A stretch of DNA of 64,000 nucleotides from Jeotgalicoccus psychrophilus DSM 19085 (GTDB taxonomy: Bacteria > Bacillota > Bacilli > Staphylococcales > Salinicoccaceae). Below are positions 59,030-64,000 of this stretch, in pieces. The stretch's first letter is position 1, and each line of letters opens with the position of its first letter. The stretch covers positions 434,001 through 498,000 of the forward strand of contig NZ_AUEF01000001.1 of assembly GCF_000425845.1 (NCBI RefSeq). Reading direction: 5' to 3'. The translations under genes and the position numbers were made by a program. The notes beneath the pieces were generated by a model. It was not told the DNA's origin, ran no database searches, and was given only the letters and a program-made list of their open reading frames with translations.

Positions 59030-59659
59030 CTAACTCCCCATAATTTTACTGCCAATACGTATGTATGTTGCACCGTTTTTCACTGCACTCGGGTAATCAT
59101 TGCTCATCCCCATGCTGAGTTCAGTTACATCAGGATAATTTTTTTCAACTTTTTCCTGCAGATTTTTTAGTCCGGTAAAAGTGTTCTCAATAACTGAACT
59201 ATCTTCTGTATGAGGTGCCATAGTCATTAAACCGATGACTTTAACATATTTGTAATCTTTTAGTTTCAAAAGGAAATCTTCTACTTCCTCCGGCTGAAGA
59301 CCATGCTTAGAATCTTCATCAGAAACATTTACCTGTATAAAACAGTTTACAACATGTTGCCCCGTCTGTTCAATTTTTTTCGCTACACTTTCACGCTCAA
59401 GTGAATGAAGGTAATGGAGGTCGTCAATAACTTCTTTTACTTTTCTCGACTGCATCGTACCGATAAAGTGCACTTCTGCATCTTCAGGCAGTGCTTTACG
59501 TTTTTCAATAAATCCTTCAATGCGGTTTTCTCCGAAATGTCTGACCCCTGCTTCATACGCCTCGAGTGTTTCTTCGACTGTATGATACTTAGTTACGGCA
59601 ATAATGTTAACATCATCGCCGACTTCGTTTTTTATCTGTTCGTAGTTTTCTTTAATCAT
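59030..59659 (-). CDS. YggS family pyridoxal phosphate homeostasis protein
   Basis: Alanine-racemase-fold protein binding PLP through the lysine in AVTKYHT (near residue 24). Motifs HFGENRIEGF, HFIGTMQSRKV and GMSNDY are typical. 209 residues, overlapping pgeF by 8 bp. Involved in PLP homeostasis rather than division despite its location. Confidence 0.94.
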   Translation of the reverse strand: MIKENYEQIKNEVGDDVNIIAVTKYHTVEETLEAYEAGVRHFGENRIEGFIEKRKALPEDAEVHFIGTMQSRKVKEVIDDLHYLHSLERESVAKKIEQTGQHVVNCFIQVNVSDEDSKHGLQPEEVEDFLLKLKDYKYVKVIGLMTMAPHTEDSSVIENTFTGLKNLQEKVEKNYPDVTELSMGMSNDYPSAVKNGATYIRIGSKIMGS

Positions 59660-60434
59660 TATTATGCCTCCCTATAAAAGCCAGTGCCCGTCCGGTGTTA
59701 CCCTGCTCCAAACGAAACGAGAAGAACTCATCTGCCTCTGTACCAATACTGGTTACACTAATGTGCTGCAACTTAATTCCCGCCTGGATTGCCTGGTGTT
59801 TATTAACATCTTTTAAATCGAGCTGCCATCCGGTGTCTGTCTGTTCATATGAACTTTCAGGAACCGGTGTGAGTGCGTCGATGACAGTATTATCCACTTC
59901 ATAATACTCCTTGTTGATGCCGATACCAATAATGACTCGTAAGTCATCTTTACTGCCTTCGTAGCAGTTAATGAGCTTTTCTGTAATGTGTTCAGCTGTT
60001 CCTCTCCAGCCTGCATGCGCAAGGCCGGTAAAATTATCGACTGCACTGTAAACGTATACAGGAATACAGTCAGCATAATTCATTGTTAAGAGCACACCGG
60101 TATCGTAAGTGTACAAGCCGTCTACATCATAAAGCTGATCACTGAGTGTTTTAATATTCGTGCCGCCATCCGCTGCAGTCACTTCTTTAATATTACCGCC
60201 GTGTTTTTGTATCGGCAGTACCCATGACTCCGGAGGAAAATTAATTTCCTCTGCCAGCATTTCCTGATGAGCGTGAACATTTTTAATATCATCACCAATA
60301 TAGAGTGCCATATTAAAATTCTGATTTGGATAAGGGCTGTATCCGCCTTGCTTTAAAGTGTAGCCAAACGTCAGCGATTCTGAAGTGCTGCCCGAGTAAT
60401 GATTATGTAATTCAAATGAGTTATTATTATTCAA
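59652..60434 (-). CDS. pgeF: Purine nucleoside phosphorylase YlmD/PgeF (laccase domain)
   Basis: Member of the multicopper-like DUF152 family, now described as purine nucleoside phosphorylase/adenosine deaminase and linked to peptidoglycan editing in E. coli. Metal motifs NYADCIPV and AHAGWRGT are present. A TTG at 60434 fits GGTGGGAG at five bases; GTG at 60446 is an alternative, 260 or 264 residues. Hairpin B lies just upstream. Confidence 0.88.
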   Translation of the reverse strand: MNNNNSFELHNHYSGSTSESLTFGYTLKQGGYSPYPNQNFNMALYIGDDIKNVHAHQEMLAEEINFPPESWVLPIQKHGGNIKEVTAADGGTNIKTLSDQLYDVDGLYTYDTGVLLTMNYADCIPVYVYSAVDNFTGLAHAGWRGTAEHITEKLINCYEGSKDDLRVIIGIGINKEYYEVDNTVIDALTPVPESSYEQTDTGWQLDLKDVNKHQAIQAGIKLQHISVTSIGTEADEFFSFRLEQGNTGRALAFIGRHNND

Positions 60435-60458
60435 ATTATCTCCCACCTATAAAATAAA

Positions 60459-60484
60459 GGAGATATTGGGTCGCCAATATCTCC
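60459..60484 (-). repeat. Hairpin B between ftsZ and pgeF
   Basis: Same 11-bp stem as hairpin A with loop CGAC (minus strand), followed by TTTATTTTATAGG. Located 24 bp after the ftsZ stop; probably a partial terminator of the ftsZ transcript. Confidence 0.75.
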
Positions 60485-60507
60485 GTTATATATACAATGC
60501 ACAAAAT

Positions 60508-61689
60508 TTATCTTCTGCGTCTTTCTCTTCTCGAGCTGTTCCCTTTAAGGAAAGTCGGGACATCCGGCTCTTCCTGAGGTCTGCTGTCGAATTTATCCGG
60601 CTCACGTGTGAATCCGTCATCTTCAGCAATGTCTCTTGAATTGTATGCCGGAGGCTGGTTAAAGTTGCTGCCTCCGCCGCGTGACTGGTTTTGTTCAGGC
60701 TGCTCAGCAGGTCTGTCTGAAGAACGCTGAAGCGTTTTTTCATTAAAGCCTGTAGCGATTACAGTAATCACAATTTCGTCTTCAAGTTCAGGGTTAATAA
60801 CAGTACCGAAGATCATATTAACATCTTCATCCGCTGCATCCTGAACGATATCCGCTGCTTCCTGCGCTTCGAACAGTGACAGTGATTCTCCGCCTGTGAT
60901 GTTCATTAGAACACCCTGCGCGCCAACGATTGACGTTTCTAAGAGAGGACTTGAAATTGCTTTTTTAGCTGCTTCAACTGCACGGTTTTCGCCAGCTGAA
61001 ATACCGATACCCATTAATGCAGAACCCTGGTTTTGCATAATAGTTTTAACGTCCGCAAAGTCAAGGTTAACTTCACCGCTTACAGCGATAAGGTCAGAAA
61101 TACCTTGAACACCTTGACGTAATACGTTGTCAGCTTCTTTAAATGCTTCCATCATCGGTGTAGATTTATCTACGATATCTAATAAGCGATCATTTGGGAT
61201 AATAATCAGAGTATCAACTGCTGCTTTCATCTGCTCAACACCTGCAGCAGCCTGAGTTTGTCTCTTTCTTCCTTCAAAACCGAATGGGCGTGTAACAACA
61301 CCTACAGTAAGTGCACCCATTTCTTTAGCAATTTTAGCAACGACAGGTGCTGCACCAGTACCTGTACCGCCGCCCATACCAGCTGTGACGAATACCATAT
61401 CCGCACCCTGGATTGCATCTTCGATTTGTTCGCGTGATTCTTCTGCAGCTTTTTTACCGATATCCGGATTAGCTCCGGCACCTAATCCGCGTGTTAATTT
61501 TTCGCCGATTTGGATTCTTGACTCAGCTTTAGATAAGTTTAAAGCCTGTCCGTCAGTGTTGATTGCGATAAATTCAACATTAGACATTCCATCCTCGATC
61601 ATACGGTTAACAGCATTATTACCGCCGCCGCCAACACCGATAACTTTTAACGTCGCCATGTGATTGAAACCTTGTTCAAATTCTAACAT
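60508..61689 (-). CDS. ftsZ: Cell division protein FtsZ
   Basis: Tubulin-like GTPase forming the Z ring. N-terminus [18 protein letters not shown], tubulin signature [11 protein letters not shown] at 104-114, T7 loop NLDFAD at 208-213, a disordered linker (about 320-370) and a C-terminal peptide DVPTFLKG followed by a basic RRERRRR tail that binds partners such as FtsA and SepF. 393 residues. Confidence 0.98.
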   Translation of the reverse strand: MLEFEQGFNHMATLKVIGVGGGGNNAVNRMIEDGMSNVEFIAINTDGQALNLSKAESRIQIGEKLTRGLGAGANPDIGKKAAEESREQIEDAIQGADMVFVTAGMGGGTGTGAAPVVAKIAKEMGALTVGVVTRPFGFEGRKRQTQAAAGVEQMKAAVDTLIIIPNDRLLDIVDKSTPMMEAFKEADNVLRQGVQGISDLIAVSGEVNLDFADVKTIMQNQGSALMGIGISAGENRAVEAAKKAISSPLLETSIVGAQGVLMNITGGESLSLFEAQEAADIVQDAADEDVNMIFGTVINPELEDEIVITVIATGFNEKTLQRSSDRPAEQPEQNQSRGGGSNFNQPPAYNSRDIAEDDGFTREPDKFDSRPQEEPDVPTFLKGNSSRRERRRR

Positions 61690-61713
61690 TAATCTTTCCT
61701 CCCAAATGTACTT

Positions 61714-63213
61714 CTACTCAAATAGATTTTTAAATATTTTTTTAACTTTACTGCCTAAATCGCCCTGCTCTTTCGGTTCTTTATCTATCCGTTCAGAGTT
61801 AGTCTCGGCGTCATCATAAGTGTAATCCTCGTATTCGTCATCGGCAGCTTCATTATCAGCCTGTGATTCCTCAATACTGTCTTCATCAGGATAATTATAA
61901 TCATCTTCGTATGAACCTTCATCATGATTTTCATCCCGATTGACCTGAAGCTCATTCTCTTCTTTACGTTTTGCAAACAATCCTGTAAAGAAGTTTGCAG
62001 GCTGTGCTTCCTGTTCATCATTCACTGTATTTTGTGAATCTGTTTCTGGATAGTCATCATAATTATCAATTGTAACATATTCCAGTAACTCATCAAACAT
62101 TATTCCGCTTGATAAAACTGAGATTGCGCTTGAGAATTCGGGTTTTCTCGCACCCATTTGATTTGGTATATGAACTCTTACTTTTTCAGCAACTAAATCC
62201 TGCATCAATTCTTTGATGCCGCGAATATTTGCAGTACCGCCTGTCAGAACGAAACCGCCCTGTACATTGTTAATGCCGTTCTTAGCGAGGTCTTCAAATA
62301 CACTCATGAACATATCCTCGACAACGAGCTCGATGACATCAGCTAAGTCTTTTGAAGTCACTTCTGCCGGTTCACCCGAGTCATTTTGCTGAAGCATCAT
62401 TTTTTCATCGTCGCTAGCAAGATCAAAAAATGCATGTCCGTACTGTTCTTTTGCCTGATCCGCTTCATCGTATGTAGTATTAAACTCATCGACTAAATCC
62501 AGCGTTATATCACGGCCGGCAAGACCTATGCTGTTAGCATATTTTAAAGATCCTCGTTCATAATAAGCAAACTGAGTTAAGTCAAGACCCATATCAATAA
62601 CGACAGCACCGAGTTCAATCTCAGCATCTGTCAGTATGTGCTGATAGTTTACCGCATCTGAATAGACATCCAAAATAGTTAAACCTGCTGCTTCAACACA
62701 TTTAACGATATTTATAAGCAGTGTGCGATTTGCAGAGACTACTCCCGCTTTAACTGCCAGACTTTCTTCTGCGATCATTTCTTTCGGATCATTTACTTCA
62801 TGCAGACCGTCGACTAAGAAAGATACCGGGTAAACGCTGACTACTTCGTTCTGGCCTGCCATATCTTCTATTCTTACATTTTCGAGCAGTTCTTCGATAT
62901 GTTCGCCGTTAATTTCTGTCGCTTTCCCGCCGAAACGTATTGCGTCCTCTGTGAACTGAATGTGAGTATCCGCGATTGGAATTTTCACAAACACTTCTTC
63001 AATATCTACACCTGAAGCGATTTTCGCTTTTTTAATTGTATCTGTAATTGCATTTTTAGCCTGATCAAAATCGTTGATCATCCCTTTAGAAACCCCATCA
63101 GTGAAGGTCTGGCCGGTACCAATAACATTCACACCATTGTGAAATTTTTCCCCGACCACTACTTTGACACTAGACGAGCCGATATCAAGGGCAACATAAT
63201 AATGTTCCTTCAC
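61714..63213 (-). CDS. ftsA: Cell division protein FtsA
   Basis: Actin-like protein that tethers FtsZ to the membrane. The ATPase core (1-385) has ALDIGSSSVKVVVGE and GFVLTGGTANIRGI. It is 499 residues, longer than B. subtilis FtsA (about 440): residues about 385-485 form an acidic, tyrosine-rich linker (runs of D and E) before the terminal amphipathic helix KVKKIFKNLFE. A second similar motif, FFTGLFAKRKEE, lies within the linker. Lies 24 bp before ftsZ. Confidence 0.96.
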   Translation of the reverse strand: MKEHYYVALDIGSSSVKVVVGEKFHNGVNVIGTGQTFTDGVSKGMINDFDQAKNAITDTIKKAKIASGVDIEEVFVKIPIADTHIQFTEDAIRFGGKATEINGEHIEELLENVRIEDMAGQNEVVSVYPVSFLVDGLHEVNDPKEMIAEESLAVKAGVVSANRTLLINIVKCVEAAGLTILDVYSDAVNYQHILTDAEIELGAVVIDMGLDLTQFAYYERGSLKYANSIGLAGRDITLDLVDEFNTTYDEADQAKEQYGHAFFDLASDDEKMMLQQNDSGEPAEVTSKDLADVIELVVEDMFMSVFEDLAKNGINNVQGGFVLTGGTANIRGIKELMQDLVAEKVRVHIPNQMGARKPEFSSAISVLSSGIMFDELLEYVTIDNYDDYPETDSQNTVNDEQEAQPANFFTGLFAKRKEENELQVNRDENHDEGSYEDDYNYPDEDSIEESQADNEAADDEYEDYTYDDAETNSERIDKEPKEQGDLGSKVKKIFKNLFE

Positions 63214-63261
63214 CTTATTGCCTCCTACACAGCCATTTTCATAATACTATTTCTAGTTTAC

Positions 63262-63292
63262 ATTATACTCTGATTAATGTGAACTATTTCAA
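63262..63292 (-). promoter_or_regulatory. Candidate ftsA promoter
   Basis: Minus-strand TTGAAA (63287-63292), a long 19-bp spacer and perfect TATAAT (63262-63267), in the 104-bp gap between divIB and ftsA. The spacer length makes it uncertain. Confidence 0.4.
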
Positions 63293-63317
63293 AAGATTTG
63301 TTTTACTTTATGTGTTT

Positions 63318-64000
63318 TTATTCTTCAGCAGCACTGTCTATTTCACCAAGTGCTGATCTTACACCGTCGAGTGCTTCATTTATATCTTCGATATAACCCG
63401 CCTGTGACGGTTCATTATAAATATTATCTTTAATTTCACGTGCATCGGCGCTGTCGTACGGCAGATAACTTGTGCCGACTTCCATATCTATTATACCGCC
63501 GGTCTCCTCACCGATTTCCTGACGGATACCGATATAGTAATTCATTTTATCACTAAACGTTTCATAATCTGCAACTATTTCCTGACCGTCATTCATGAAC
63601 ACGTGGATACGGCGCATCGAATTATCTGTCGGCCGGAAATATATTTCTGAAATACTTTCCAGTATATCAACTTCAATTTCGTTCAGCGCTGCAACAAGCG
63701 CATCGAATTCTTCACCTTCGAAATTGTAAATAATCGGTGCATTGCGGGGAGCACTTGGATAGCCCCGTTGAATTCTGCTGTTTTCGAGCACCGGAAAATA
63801 AAGATCTTCACTATTAATATAAGCAATAGCTTTATATTCATTAACGTTAACTGTAACATTATTCGGCCAGTCACGCTCTACAGATACTTCTTTAATAACC
63901 GGCAGCAGTTCAACGTTATCCTCCGCTTTGCCGGCAGAAATACTGAACATCTTATCCCCGGTACTAAAGCCGATCCGCTCTTCAAGCTCTGCTTCTGTAA
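63318..64000 (-). CDS. divIB: Cell division protein DivIB/FtsQ, N-terminal part cut by window edge
   Basis: The reading frame stays open to position 64000, so the start is outside the window. Visible parts: the end of the POTRA domain (LEERIGFSTGDKMFSI ... VIKEVSVERDWPNNVTVNVNEY), the beta domain and an acidic C-terminal tail. Its place just before ftsA and the POTRA pattern identify the FtsQ/DivIB family, which scaffolds the division synthase with FtsL and DivIC. Confidence 0.9.
   Translation of the reverse strand, partial: TEAELEERIGFSTGDKMFSISAGKAEDNVELLPVIKEVSVERDWPNNVTVNVNEYKAIAYINSEDLYFPVLENSRIQRGYPSAPRNAPIIYNFEGEEFDALVAALNEIEVDILESISEIYFRPTDNSMRRIHVFMNDGQEIVADYETFSDKMNYYIGIRQEIGEETGGIIDMEVGTSYLPYDSADAREIKDNIYNEPSQAGYIEDINEALDGVRSALGEIDSAAEE

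Overview
This 64 kb window is a low-GC Gram-positive chromosome segment from the family Staphylococcaceae, most probably Jeotgalicoccus. Gene order closely follows the Staphylococcus core (divIB-ftsA-ftsZ-pgeF-yggS-sepF-yggT-ylmH-divIVA-ileS-lspA-rluD-pyr operon-rqcH/gmk-rpoZ-coaBC-priA-fmt-rsmB-prpC-prkC-rsgA-rpe-thiN-rpmB-fakA-sdaA-recG-fapR-plsX-fabD-fabG-acpP-rnc-smc-ftsY-ffh-rpsP-rimM-trmD-rplS-rbgA-rnhB-sucCD-dprA). The genus guess rests on a full-length CYP152 peroxygenase at 32325-33593 that matches, from memory, the terminal-olefin-forming decarboxylase OleT of Jeotgalicoccus along its whole 422 residues.

Almost every gene is on the minus strand. The exceptions are a class I amidotransferase (6157), rpmB (28423), a rhodanese (31936) and rqcH (43233). 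Read in the direction of transcription, from the right edge: cell division genes (64.0-56.8 kb); ileS behind a T-box, then lspA and rluD (56.8-52.4 kb); a PyrR-attenuated pyrimidine operon pyrR-P-B-C-K-D-F-E without carAB (52.4-45.2 kb); gmk-rpoZ-coaBC-priA-fmt-rsmB-prpC-prkC (43.1-33.7 kb); oleT, then rsgA-rpe-thiN-DUF554 (33.6-29.0 kb); an SPFH membrane pair and the asp23-like-fakA-sdaAB-sdaAA-recG-srtA run (28.1-20.5 kb); the FapR fatty acid operon (19.9-16.4 kb); rnc-smc-ftsY-ylxM-ffh (16.4-9.2 kb); the rpsP ribosomal/tRNA-modification operon and rplS (9.1-6.9 kb); a NERD-domain gene, rbgA-rnhB, sucCD and the start of dprA.

Accessory genes sit at junctions of the conserved blocks: NERD and the amidotransferase between rplS and rbgA, sortase between recG and fapR, the SPFH pair near rpmB, and rhodanese plus oleT between rsgA and prkC. 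Four intergenic spacers carry short tandem repeat arrays of three unrelated sequence families, yet all have a unit of 41 bp (one unit of 40). Two of the arrays (4.8 and 20.1 kb) are the same family in opposite orientation. These arrays and the oleT locus are the least ordinary parts of the window; the rest is a well-preserved housekeeping region. No tRNA, rRNA, insertion sequence, prophage or CRISPR array was found.
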